15,799 nt of DNA from assembly GCA_947427985.1 (NCBI GenBank), contig CANEKB010000017.1, forward strand, positions 1 to 15,799, in the 5' to 3' direction. Below the pieces are notes generated by a model. It was not told where the DNA came from. It ran no database searches and was given only the letters and a program-made list of their open reading frames with translations. Origin of the DNA: an uncultured Candidatus Saccharibacteria bacterium. Its GTDB lineage: Bacteria; Patescibacteriota; Saccharimonadia; Saccharimonadales; Saccharimonadaceae. A program made the position numbers and the translations under genes. Positions 1-6,252 of this stretch are shown one piece after another. Within the stretch, counting starts at the first letter, position 1, and each line of letters begins with the position of its first letter.

Positions 1-2
1 CC

Positions 3-266
3 CGCGCAAGCACCCCGCCCTCCCTAGACGCTGAGGGAATACTCGTTTGCACCTGATCGGCGTGATCAGCTGGAGCTTTGCAACCTAGTCACGTTCTTAT
101 GGCAACAATGAACGATGCCGAGATCGCACATAGCAGTATTCGTTTTTCGTTAGGCCTGGAAACTACCAATGATGATATTAATCAAGTAATGACGGTATTG
201 CCAAAAGTTGTCAAAAGATTGCAGGGAATTAGCACTGTAAAGATTGGAGTAGAAAATGAGCGATAA
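3..266 (+). pseudogene. C-terminal part of a cysteine desulfurase (NifS/IscS type) with two in-frame TGA codons
   Basis: Cysteine desulfurases are PLP enzymes that take sulfur from cysteine and pass it to an Fe-S scaffold. The frame beginning at base 3 reads LDAEGI, then a Ser-Ala / Ser-Ala-Gly-Ala-Leu stretch, then PSHVL and HSSIRFSLG, which match the active-site loop and C-terminus of the NifS/IscS family. Two TGA codons interrupt it, at 54-56 and 63-65. By alignment with the family pattern TGSACSAGAL they fall on the conserved Gly and on the catalytic Cys. The downstream portion is intact to the TAA at 264-266 and overlaps the scaffold gene. The first 20 or so bases do not match the family well. 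The enzyme is either inactivated, or these are sequence errors near the window or contig edge. TTG at 78 is not a credible independent start. The family call is firm; pseudogene status is uncertain. Confidence 0.72.
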
Positions 267-687
267 AAATAGTCCACAAAAATCTCCTGCTGGTTGGGTC
301 TATACTGATATTGTTAAGGAGCATTTTCTGAATCCACGCAACTTTCTTATGGGCGACGAGAGTAAATATGCGCATGATGCTGAGGGTGTGGTTGGGAATC
401 CGATCTGTGGCGATCAAATGAAAATGTTTATTTGCGTTAAAGATGACAGAATCGTTGATATAAAATGGAAAACCTATGGCTGTGCAAGCGCAATCGCCTC
501 AACGTCGGCACTTTCTGAGCTGGCAAAGGAGAGGACTCTGGACGAGGCTTTAAAGATTGGCCCCGACGAAATTACGGACTTTCTTGGCGGTTTACCAAAG
601 CATAAGTTTCATTGCTCAGTTCTTGGCCATGAGGCTTTAGCTGCTGCTATCCAAAATTACCGTAGAACTTGTGAAAACGGCATCTAG
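256..687 (+). CDS. iscU: IscU/NifU-type Fe-S cluster assembly scaffold
   Basis: This 143-residue U-type scaffold assembles Fe-S clusters from sulfur supplied by a cysteine desulfurase. All three cluster ligands are present: Cys51 in NPICGD, Cys76 in YGCASAIAS and Cys120 in FHCSVLG. Asp53, the conserved Asp of the first motif, is also there. The Cys76-Cys120 spacing is about that of IscU and lacks the insertion typical of SufU, so IscU type is the better label. The LPPVK chaperone-recognition motif of classical IscU is altered to LPKHK, so HscA-type handling is doubtful. The ATG lies inside the end of the desulfurase frame (11-bp overlap) and has a GGAG at 246-249 with 6-nt spacing, which supports translational coupling. 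An N-terminal extension of about 14 residues is unrelated to the core. Confidence 0.93.
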   Translation: MSDKNSPQKSPAGWVYTDIVKEHFLNPRNFLMGDESKYAHDAEGVVGNPICGDQMKMFICVKDDRIVDIKWKTYGCASAIASTSALSELAKERTLDEALKIGPDEITDFLGGLPKHKFHCSVLGHEALAAAIQNYRRTCENGI

Positions 688-697
688 GCGTTATAAT
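669..697 (+). promoter_or_regulatory. Sigma70-type promoter for the Pr6Pr-like gene, predicted leaderless
   Basis: TTGTGA at 669-674 and a perfect TATAAT at 692-697 are separated by 17 bp, and the ATG begins 6 nt after the -10. Transcription would start at or next to the A of ATG 704. No Shine-Dalgarno sequence is present. The promoter overlaps the end of the scaffold gene. Confidence 0.75.
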
Positions 698-703
698 ATA
701 CTT

Positions 704-1594
704 ATGTATATCCAAAACAAGCCCGCTTCTGCACTCTATAAAATGTTTATCGGTGTCTTAGCTATGGTGGGTTTTTGGTTATTAATTAATGAATTCGGGC
801 TATCATCCTGGAGACTCTTTTCGACCTATGTGACCTTAGTCGCGGCAGTCTATTTTTTGCTTTCAGCGGTCATTATTGCCCTTAGTAAAAAACGTGATGC
901 TGGTCAGATCCCTTGTCCAATGTTGGAAGGGATGCTTATCGTTTGTTTTTCTTTGCTTTGTGCAATAACTGTGGTCTGTCATTTAGGGAAAGTGACTTTT
1001 CCGGGCGCTAGTGGTTGGAACGCGTCATTAATATATTTCGTACTCCCATTTCTTGCACTGTCGGATTGGGTTCTATTCACCAAGAAGGGTTGGTGGCATA
1101 TTGGCTATCCGTTTTATTGGTTGGCGCCAGCGCTATCATATGCGGCATTGATTATTTTAACTGCGCCGAACTTTTCGGTAGAGGATCCGCTTCGATACCC
1201 AATAAGCTTTTTGAATTTCTACGACAATGGTTTAGTAGAGATGATGGAATGGTTTTGTCTTATCGCGGTGCTAGTATTAGTTTATGGTTATGTTTTACTC
1301 TTAATCGACTATGCTGCCAGCGGGAAGATTTCTAAATATATCGTGCTTCCGCGCATTAAAACCATTGTGCTAGAAGAAGACCCAGAGCCAGAAGTGAAAG
1401 CTGAGCCTAAGATCGAGCGTATCGAGGTTAAACTGGAACCGATGGAACAACCAGCTGCGAAGAAGACAAGCAACAAAAGGAACGCTAGTGCTAAGGCTAA
1501 TAGCGGCTCAAGGGTTAACAAGAGCAAGCGTAAAAATACCGATGGAGTCAAGTCAAAGAAAAAGAAGAATAATGGCTACGTCAAACAGCCCTGA
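704..1594 (+). CDS. Pr6Pr-like integral membrane protein with Lys-rich C-terminal tail
   Basis: From ATG 704 this encodes 296 residues. Six hydrophobic segments fill roughly residues 12-210. The pattern (a lone His near YF-VLPFLALSDWVLF, then a Trp-rich loop, a Pro-rich helix, and a Pro-containing FLNFYDNG loop) resembles the Pr6Pr family of six-helix bacterial membrane proteins, whose function is unknown. After about residue 215 comes a hydrophilic tail, first Glu/Pro/Lys-rich and then dominated by Lys, Ser and Asn to the C-terminus; it should be cytoplasmic. A GTG at 671 would extend the frame by 11 residues, but it falls inside the -35 element and would be upstream of the predicted start of transcription. 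The 3' end overlaps the convergent HAD gene by 14 bp. The family call is moderate; topology is confident. Confidence 0.7.
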   Translation: MYIQNKPASALYKMFIGVLAMVGFWLLINEFGLSSWRLFSTYVTLVAAVYFLLSAVIIALSKKRDAGQIPCPMLEGMLIVCFSLLCAITVVCHLGKVTFPGASGWNASLIYFVLPFLALSDWVLFTKKGWWHIGYPFYWLAPALSYAALIILTAPNFSVEDPLRYPISFLNFYDNGLVEMMEWFCLIAVLVLVYGYVLLLIDYAASGKISKYIVLPRIKTIVLEEDPEPEVKAEPKIERIEVKLEPMEQPAAKKTSNKRNASAKANSGSRVNKSKRKNTDGVKSKKKKNNGYVKQP

Positions 1595-2201
1595 GCTGGT
1601 GTTCTATCTGTGTATAAACTAATTCATTAATTTCGCATAAACTTTTAGCATATCTCACAGGCCTACCATTAATAATTCTCATGGCTTCCGCTCCGCGATT
1701 CCAGTTGCCTAGATCTGGCATAATGTTCGTGATAGCTGGAGAAGTCGCAACATTGTAAGGGCTATCATCGACAAAAATTGTCGTATCGCGGTCGATTGTC
1801 TTACCATGCGCTTGGCCGTAGCGAATAATATTCATCTGGATGTCGTCTTCGCAAAGATTGGGCACGGCGGCGAGTAACTGCTGAACTTTTAACCTGGCAA
1901 CTTGTTCGTTAAAAGAATTGCTTTTTATCTTTACTATCGCTCCTAATTCGCACGGCTTCATAATGCTTTCTATGCCTGCAAAGAAATCGATTTCTGCAAA
2001 ATACTGTGGATCAGCAAAAGCCGCAATAACTGCTTCGCGTTCTTGTTCGGTAAGCATCGGATTATCTTTAACGCTAAATTGGTAGAAGTATCGTTCCGAG
2101 TCAATGCCGAGTTTTCTAGCCACAACTTCTCCAAGTGGCCATAGTACGTCATCTACATCGAAAACCACTTTTGGTCGAGAACTATCTATTGAATTTTTCA
2201 T
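1581..2201 (-). CDS. HAD-superfamily hydrolase resembling 5'-deoxynucleotidases
   Basis: This 206-residue cytoplasmic protein has the four HAD signatures: Asp15-Val-Asp17 (nucleophile and acid/base) in VVFDVDDVLWP, Ser94/Ser96 in KIKSNS, Lys134 in AHGKTID, and Asp145-Asp146 in IFVDDSPYN. A small helical cap between motifs I and II (about 25-85) fits the C1-cap nucleotidases that remove phosphate from (deoxy)nucleoside monophosphates. It sits 18 nt downstream of dut, is read in the same direction, and has a strong GGGAGG site at 2207-2211 (read on the minus strand) before the ATG. Co-transcription with dut makes a nucleoside monophosphate such as dUMP or dTMP a reasonable but unproven substrate. 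HAD membership is firm; the substrate is inference. Confidence 0.85.
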   Translation of the reverse strand: MKNSIDSSRPKVVFDVDDVLWPLGEVVARKLGIDSERYFYQFSVKDNPMLTEQEREAVIAAFADPQYFAEIDFFAGIESIMKPCELGAIVKIKSNSFNEQVARLKVQQLLAAVPNLCEDDIQMNIIRYGQAHGKTIDRDTTIFVDDSPYNVATSPAITNIMPDLGNWNRGAEAMRIINGRPVRYAKSLCEINELVYTQIEHQLRAV

Positions 2202-2219
2202 TTCGCCTCCCTTTAATGA

Positions 2220-2675
2220 TTATTGGCCTGTTGATCCGAATCCGCCAGTGCGTTTGCCGTTTGCGTTATCTCCGTCAACTGTTAAGAACTTTTGGAACAC
2301 CACTTGTGCCACACGGTCCCCCTTCTTTATGCTTAGGTCGTGGTCTAAAACATTAAAAACCAACACCTGAAAGTGTCCATCATTGCTGGGATTTTGATAA
2401 TAATCTGCATCAATTAAACCTAACCCATTCGCAAGCACCAAGCCTTTGCCGGCACCCGAGCTACGATTGAGCACGAAATAGCACTCGTCCGGCTGACAGT
2501 AGGCCTTGAGCCCGGTTGGTATCAGAGTCGGTTTTTGCCCGAGCTGAAAAGGCGGTATCACTATGTCGACAGCCGACGCTATGTCGTAAGCCGCGGCATG
2601 TGCTGTCGAACGCCTTGGCAAAACAATGCCTTTATCCTCCCAGCCCTTTGCCACCTCAAAACCTCGCACTTTCAT
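2220..2675 (-). CDS. dut: dUTP diphosphatase
   Basis: The 151-residue trimeric-type dUTPase hydrolyses dUTP to dUMP and pyrophosphate, which keeps uracil out of DNA and supplies dTMP synthesis. All five motifs are visible: AAYDIASA (28-35), RSSGAGKG (71-78), GLIDADYY (86-93, catalytic Asp89 and the uracil-stacking Tyr92), GDRVAQVVF (119-127) and the P-loop-like RTGGFGSTG (142-150). Length is normal for the family. It is the first gene of a two-gene minus-strand unit with the HAD hydrolase. The start lies 6 nt after a -10 element and has no properly spaced ribosome site, so a leaderless message is predicted. ung, elsewhere in the window, acts in the same uracil-control function. Confidence 0.95.
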   Translation of the reverse strand: MKVRGFEVAKGWEDKGIVLPRRSTAHAAAYDIASAVDIVIPPFQLGQKPTLIPTGLKAYCQPDECYFVLNRSSGAGKGLVLANGLGLIDADYYQNPSNDGHFQVLVFNVLDHDLSIKKGDRVAQVVFQKFLTVDGDNANGKRTGGFGSTGQ

Positions 2676-2681
2676 ACCTCT

Positions 2682-2690
2682 ATCTTAGCA
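2682..2690 (-). promoter_or_regulatory. Extended -10 promoter of dut, predicted leaderless
   Basis: On the minus strand TGC-TAAGAT forms an extended -10 whose 3' end is exactly 6 nt from the dut ATG. No convincing -35 is seen 16-18 bp upstream, as is usual for extended -10 promoters. The GAGGT directly before the ATG is too close to act as a normal Shine-Dalgarno. Confidence 0.55.
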
Positions 2691-2720
2691 CATTTTAAAC
2701 CATCCGTAGATTATTTTGCA

Positions 2721-2751
2721 TGGTACAATAGTAGTCAGAAAGTGAGGGAAT
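2721..2751 (+). promoter_or_regulatory. Extended -10 promoter and ribosome site for the DUF362 gene
   Basis: TGG-TACAAT at 2721-2729 is an extended -10. Transcription would start near 2736, giving a leader of about 16 nt with GAGGG at 2744-2748 before ATG 2752. It is back-to-back with the dut promoter; the two -10 hexamers are about 36 bp apart, so the polymerase footprints overlap. Confidence 0.6.
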
Positions 2752-3684
2752 ATGAAACGACCAGAGGTATATTTGACCAGAGAAATTACTCCAGCTAGTC
2801 TTGTGAAGATTTATGAGCAGCTTGGCGTGCCGGCGGAGGGGAGAGTTGGTGTTAAGATTTCCCTAGGCGAACCGGGTAACCAGAATTATCTAAAACCAGA
2901 GCTCATTAAGGATCTCGTCCGTTTAGTAGATGGTGCTATTATCGAGAGCAATACCGCCTATGGCGGTGGTCGTGGCGATACTGCGAATCATTTACAAGTA
3001 GCAAAAGACCATGGTTTTACCGAAATTGCTGAAATTGATATTATGGACGCAGACGGCGAGATTGAATTGCCGATTAAGGGCGGGCATAATCTTGATGTTG
3101 ACCCAGTTGGTCAAAATTTAGCCAAGTATGACACTGTTATTAATCTTGCACATTTCAAGGGACATGGAGTTGCTGGGTTTGGTGGCGTTCTGAAGAATCA
3201 GTCGATTGGGATTGCATCAATCGCGGGCAAGGCCTATATTCATACCGCTGGCGCTACGCGGGATGCTGAAAAGTTTATGGCCTGCTTTAGTGAGAACCCG
3301 CCTGCCGACTTGGATGTCTTTGCGATTCAGGATCAATTCTTAGAATCTATGGCTGAAGCCGCCAAGGCGGTATCCGATTACCTTCGTGATAAGACCGGTC
3401 GCGAAAATCCGATTCTATATATCAACGTTCTGAACAATATCTCTCGTGATTGTGACTGTGATGCGGAGCCAGAAGCTGTGAATTTACCTGATCTAGGAAT
3501 CATTGCTTCGCTCGACCCAGTCGCAGCCGATCAGGCTAGCCTGGACCAAATCCTCGCATTGACCGGCGAAGGGCGTGATGCTTTTGCGGAACGGCTAGAA
3601 ACACAAAATGGCGCCCACATTCTGCAGCATGCTGCCGAACTTGGCCTCGGCTCGCGCGAGTATGAACTCATCGAAATTGATTAG
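2752..3684 (+). CDS. DUF362 family protein (putative Fe-S centre protein)
   Basis: This 310-residue soluble protein has the DUF362 layout: an early VGVKISLGEPGN segment, an ESNTAYGGGRGDT segment near residue 65, HFKGHGVAGFGGVLKN near 138-153, a Cys234-Asp-Cys236-Asp motif following NNISRD, and an ASLDPVAADQASLD signature. Many relatives carry a two-[4Fe-4S] ferredoxin domain. Here there is none, and CDCD is the clearest Cys cluster, so any metal or Fe-S binding would be through that. The biochemical role of the family is not settled. It follows a short SD-containing leader and is transcribed alone or with the small gene after it. Proximity to Fe-S assembly genes is suggestive only. Confidence 0.85.
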   Translation: MKRPEVYLTREITPASLVKIYEQLGVPAEGRVGVKISLGEPGNQNYLKPELIKDLVRLVDGAIIESNTAYGGGRGDTANHLQVAKDHGFTEIAEIDIMDADGEIELPIKGGHNLDVDPVGQNLAKYDTVINLAHFKGHGVAGFGGVLKNQSIGIASIAGKAYIHTAGATRDAEKFMACFSENPPADLDVFAIQDQFLESMAEAAKAVSDYLRDKTGRENPILYINVLNNISRDCDCDAEPEAVNLPDLGIIASLDPVAADQASLDQILALTGEGRDAFAERLETQNGAHILQHAAELGLGSREYELIEID

Positions 3685-3688
3685 CCGT

Positions 3689-3717
3689 TTGGCATAGAGC
3701 TCGAACCGTGTTATACT
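3689..3717 (+). promoter_or_regulatory. Sigma70-type promoter, predicted leaderless
   Basis: TTGGCA (3689-3694), a 17-bp spacer and TATACT (3712-3717), each one base from consensus, lie 6 nt before ATG 3724. No ribosome site exists between the -10 and the ATG. It begins immediately after the DUF362 stop codon. Confidence 0.75.
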
Positions 3718-3723
3718 GAACCT

Positions 3724-4062
3724 ATGAAGCATCATCACTGTCATTGCGGCTTGCATGACCAGATTCGGAAGTTCCGTGCGAAAAAGCTCGGGTTTCTTGG
3801 AGTGACTTTGATGATTGGTCATCTACTCTTTCATGTCGTAGAATGCCTTGTCTTGCCGGCGATTATTGTTGGTTTTAGTGGTCATCATGACGACCATACT
3901 GCACGCGCTGAAAGCGCTAGCGAGACGATCATTCATATAGAAGAATTATTCTTTGCTGGTGAGTTGTCAGATAATGTTCTCAAAGTCGATTTACAGAAAT
4001 ATGGTGTTCTTGGACTTTCGCCAGATTTTTCGCTGCCTCTGCCCAGCCTACCAAAATCTTAA
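3724..4062 (+). CDS. Small His/Cys-rich membrane protein, function unknown
   Basis: I do not recognise this 112-residue protein. It opens with MKHHHCHCGLH, giving five His and two Cys in the first 11 residues. A basic stretch follows, then a hydrophobic region at about 22-51 (one long or two short membrane segments) containing further His33 and His37, then GHHDDH at 53-58. The last third is hydrophilic and ends in a Leu/Pro-rich tail. The clustered His/Cys on either side of a membrane segment suggests metal binding or metal sensing; this is inference from composition. It has its own strong promoter and no SD. A hairpin begins at its stop codon. Confidence 0.7.
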   Translation: MKHHHCHCGLHDQIRKFRAKKLGFLGVTLMIGHLLFHVVECLVLPAIIVGFSGHHDDHTARAESASETIIHIEELFFAGELSDNVLKVDLQKYGVLGLSPDFSLPLPSLPKS

Positions 4063-4087
4063 AACCTTAGCGCCAGCGCTAAGGTTT
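4062..4087. terminator. Shared hairpin between two convergent genes
   Basis: A perfect 12-base inverted repeat (AAACCTTAGCGC / GCGCTAAGGTTT, practically an 11-bp stem with a 4-nt loop) spans 4062-4087. It includes the last base of the plus-strand stop and all of the minus-strand alkD-like stop (4079-4081). On the minus strand it is followed by a T-rich run, so intrinsic termination is best supported there; the plus strand has only TTT and an upstream A-rich run. Confidence 0.75.
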
Positions 4088-4765
4088 GAGGTCTTTAACC
4101 AGCTCTTTGTCTTCTAAACTTACCCGGTAAGACTCGCGAATTTTTTGGATAGCTTTATTCTGCACCCAAGTATCTAAATTATTGTGTTTCAAGAAAACTA
4201 AAGTTGGCTCGCGGAATTTAGCAAAAGCCTCTGCGATTAACCATGCTTGCGCCATTTTGACGTAATAGGCTTCCGATTTTACACTATTGACATTCTGTAA
4301 AACTTTTTCGATATAGCTATCGGTCAAAAAATAATTCAACATCATGATTAGTCGAAAACGCTGCTCGAACTCATGTTGACTCGTGCGGTAGTGCTCGATG
4401 AATCGCCAGAATTCCGGCAATTCAGCCGGCTTTAGCTTGAAACTAGCGCAGACCGAATCGCAAACCGCCCAATTATCAATTTTCGGTACGAACCTTGCCA
4501 GCCATTCTAGTCGTTCGGTAAGATTCATCTTTGCAGTCGCGATAATAATCCCCTCAATCATGGTTTCCTCATAAAACTCATTTTGTACTTCATTAAGGAA
4601 CTCTCGCCAACCATCCCGTGTTAATTCTCTGGCAATCTTGCGCTGTTCTGGGATTCGCACGCCAACAATGTTTACTGTGCCAGGACAGAGCCCGCTATGG
4701 AAATCCCGATATTTTAAATCTTGTTTCTCTTGTAATCTCTGGATAATTTTCTCGCGCAAATTCAT
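4079..4765 (-). CDS. DNA alkylation repair protein, AlkD-like HEAT-repeat family
   Basis: The 228-residue, all-helical protein matches the AlkD-type DNA alkylation repair family, glycosylases that remove bulky or cationic alkylated bases using a HEAT-like repeat fold. Recognisable segments are EETMIEGIIIATAK (about 67-80), KIDNWAVCDSVCASFK (95-110), a FRLIMMLNYF segment (about 137-146), YYVKMAQAWLIAEAFAKF (about 167-184) and an NKAIQKIRESYRV segment near the end. The aromatic/Asp residues of IDNWAVCD correspond to the region used for DNA contact in the family. Length is normal. The ATG lies 6 nt from a consensus -10 with no ribosome site, so a leaderless message is predicted. It is divergent from, and shares its promoter core with, the UbiB-like gene. 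Confidence 0.88.
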   Translation of the reverse strand: MNLREKIIQRLQEKQDLKYRDFHSGLCPGTVNIVGVRIPEQRKIARELTRDGWREFLNEVQNEFYEETMIEGIIIATAKMNLTERLEWLARFVPKIDNWAVCDSVCASFKLKPAELPEFWRFIEHYRTSQHEFEQRFRLIMMLNYFLTDSYIEKVLQNVNSVKSEAYYVKMAQAWLIAEAFAKFREPTLVFLKHNNLDTWVQNKAIQKIRESYRVSLEDKELVKDLKP

Positions 4766-4771
4766 AAATAT

Positions 4772-4779
4772 ATTATACT
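4772..4779. promoter_or_regulatory. Overlapping divergent -10 elements for the alkD-like and ubiB-like genes
   Basis: On the minus strand TATAAT occupies 4777-4772 and ends 6 nt from the alkD-like ATG. On the plus strand TATACT occupies 4774-4779. The two hexamers overlap by four bases, so both promoters cannot be open at once. -35 matches are weak on both sides. The plus-strand transcript would start near 4785-4786, almost directly at the AAAGGAGG ribosome site (4785-4792). Confidence 0.55.
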
Positions 4780-4795
4780 AGAGGAAAGGAGGTTC

Positions 4796-6214
4796 ATGAA
4801 TCTATACTTTTACGGGTTCATCATGCTATTTCGGAAATTCATCTTACGCCAAAATACTGGGCGCGTGATCTGCCGTTTTGCCGAGAGAATGGGCGTAGTT
4901 TATATTAAAGTTGCACAGATTTTAGCCATGCAAAACGTTGGCGAAATTTTTACCGAAGTCGATCGCAAGCAGCTCGCGCAGATTTGTGATCATTGTCAAC
5001 CCTTACCTTTTTTCAGAATTCAGCGCCAGCTCGAACAGGAATACGGTTGCTCTATTGACGAGAAATTTCAGTCGATTGATCCGGAACCGCTCGGCTCGGC
5101 TTCGATTTCGCAAGTTCACCGAGCCGTGTTAAAAACCGGTGAGGTTGTTGCTGTAAAAGTTAAACGTGCCGACCTTTCGCGTCGGATAGACCGGGACATT
5201 CGTCAGATTCGCCGCGTTGTTCATCGTTTTGGCCGGCTGGTTAGTTTTCGGAATTTTCTTGGCAGTGATAAGGCGCTCGATAACTATCTTAATTGGATCG
5301 TTCAGGAGACCGATTTTGCTAATGAGTGTAAAAACATTGCTAGCTATCAGGCTTTTGCTGAGAGCGTAAACGGTAAAATTCCCGGTACAGCCCAGATTAA
5401 AGTCCCGCAGCTTTTCCCGGATCTCTGTACACCGAGCGTGATTGTTATGGAGTTTATTTCTTCACCTACCATTAATCAGCTCCCGTTGAGTGCCGAGAAC
5501 AAACAACGCATTGCTCGGGCCGAAAACGATTATATTCGACTTTCGTTTTATGCTTTATTTCACAAAATGCCAGTCGTCTTCCATGGTGATCCGCATGGCG
5601 GCAACATCTATCTTGACGAAGCGGGGAACATTGGATTTCTGGATATGGGGTTGATCTTTGATTTTAGCTCTGAGGAATCCGAACTCACTCGTCAACTTTT
5701 TCTAAATGCTTACACCGGTAAAGTTGATCGGATCGTGGATTATCTGTTCGCTGATAGCGAATTTAAGAACGTTGATCGATCCCAGCTCACCCATGACATG
5801 CAGGCAAAGATATCCCAGCTACACGAGATGCCGGTAGCGCAATTTTTCGTTGAGATGATTGGCGTATTTACGCAATATGATATGGCAGTACCGCCTTTCC
5901 TTTTCAAAATGGCCAAAGCTTTCTTGGCGCTTTTCGGACTCGGCACGATTACTGGCAATGTTGCTGACACTAAGGCCCTACTAGCTGATCAGGTCGTAGA
6001 CTTCTACATACGTCGCACTACCGATGATATGCGTAGGACACTAAGGAGTGGTCTAAGGCTTGCTCCGCAGGTTGCTGGGATTACTTCAGAACGAGGATTG
6101 TTGGGCGGTCTTAGCTCGGGGTTGTCTGGCTTAGCCGACTTTGGCCACCAACTCCAGATTACCGCTGAAAATTGTCAGGAAGCCCTAGAGCTAATTGTGG
6201 CGGAACGGGGATAA
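4796..6214 (+). CDS. UbiB/ABC1/ADCK-family atypical kinase-like protein
   Basis: This 472-residue protein carries the marks of the UbiB/ABC1 family, protein-kinase-like ATPases linked to quinone and lipid metabolism. Seen in order: a KxGQ-position motif reading Lys38-Val-Ala40-Gln41; the Ala-rich-loop equivalent GSASISQVH (100-108); Lys121 in VAVK; an ETDFANE helix; a catalytic loop HGDPHGGN (263-270, Asp265); and a metal-binding LDMG (282-285, Asp283) in place of DFG. The Gly-to-Ala change in KxGQ is unusual. No clear C-terminal membrane helices are visible. The start has AAAGGAGG only 3 nt away; Met10 (4823) is a possible alternative. No quinone genes lie nearby, so the substrate is unknown. 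Confidence 0.87.
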   Translation: MNLYFYGFIMLFRKFILRQNTGRVICRFAERMGVVYIKVAQILAMQNVGEIFTEVDRKQLAQICDHCQPLPFFRIQRQLEQEYGCSIDEKFQSIDPEPLGSASISQVHRAVLKTGEVVAVKVKRADLSRRIDRDIRQIRRVVHRFGRLVSFRNFLGSDKALDNYLNWIVQETDFANECKNIASYQAFAESVNGKIPGTAQIKVPQLFPDLCTPSVIVMEFISSPTINQLPLSAENKQRIARAENDYIRLSFYALFHKMPVVFHGDPHGGNIYLDEAGNIGFLDMGLIFDFSSEESELTRQLFLNAYTGKVDRIVDYLFADSEFKNVDRSQLTHDMQAKISQLHEMPVAQFFVEMIGVFTQYDMAVPPFLFKMAKAFLALFGLGTITGNVADTKALLADQVVDFYIRRTTDDMRRTLRSGLRLAPQVAGITSERGLLGGLSSGLSGLADFGHQLQITAENCQEALELIVAERG

Positions 6215-6237
6215 AATTCCTCTCATCCCTAATAGAG

Positions 6238-6246
6238 TGATATAAT
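6238..6246 (+). promoter_or_regulatory. Extended -10 promoter of the ATPase operon, predicted leaderless
   Basis: TGA-TATAAT at 6238-6246 is an extended -10 with a perfect hexamer, ending 6 nt before ATG 6253. No SD is present in those 6 nt and no clear -35 at 16-18 bp. Confidence 0.65.
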
Positions 6247-6252
6247 TAGAGA

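Noticed and set aside
78..266. A separate 62-residue gene starting at TTG 78
   Set aside because: The sequence upstream in the same frame continues the cysteine desulfurase homology, so this is the tail of a longer, interrupted gene and not an independent start.
671..703. GTG 671 as start of the Pr6Pr-like gene
   Set aside because: It lies inside the -35 element and ahead of the predicted transcription start; ATG 704 is the better choice.
6208..6229. GGGAT/ATCCC inverted repeat after the UbiB-like gene as a terminator
   Set aside because: Only 5 bp with a 12-nt loop and no T-tract; it may be chance.
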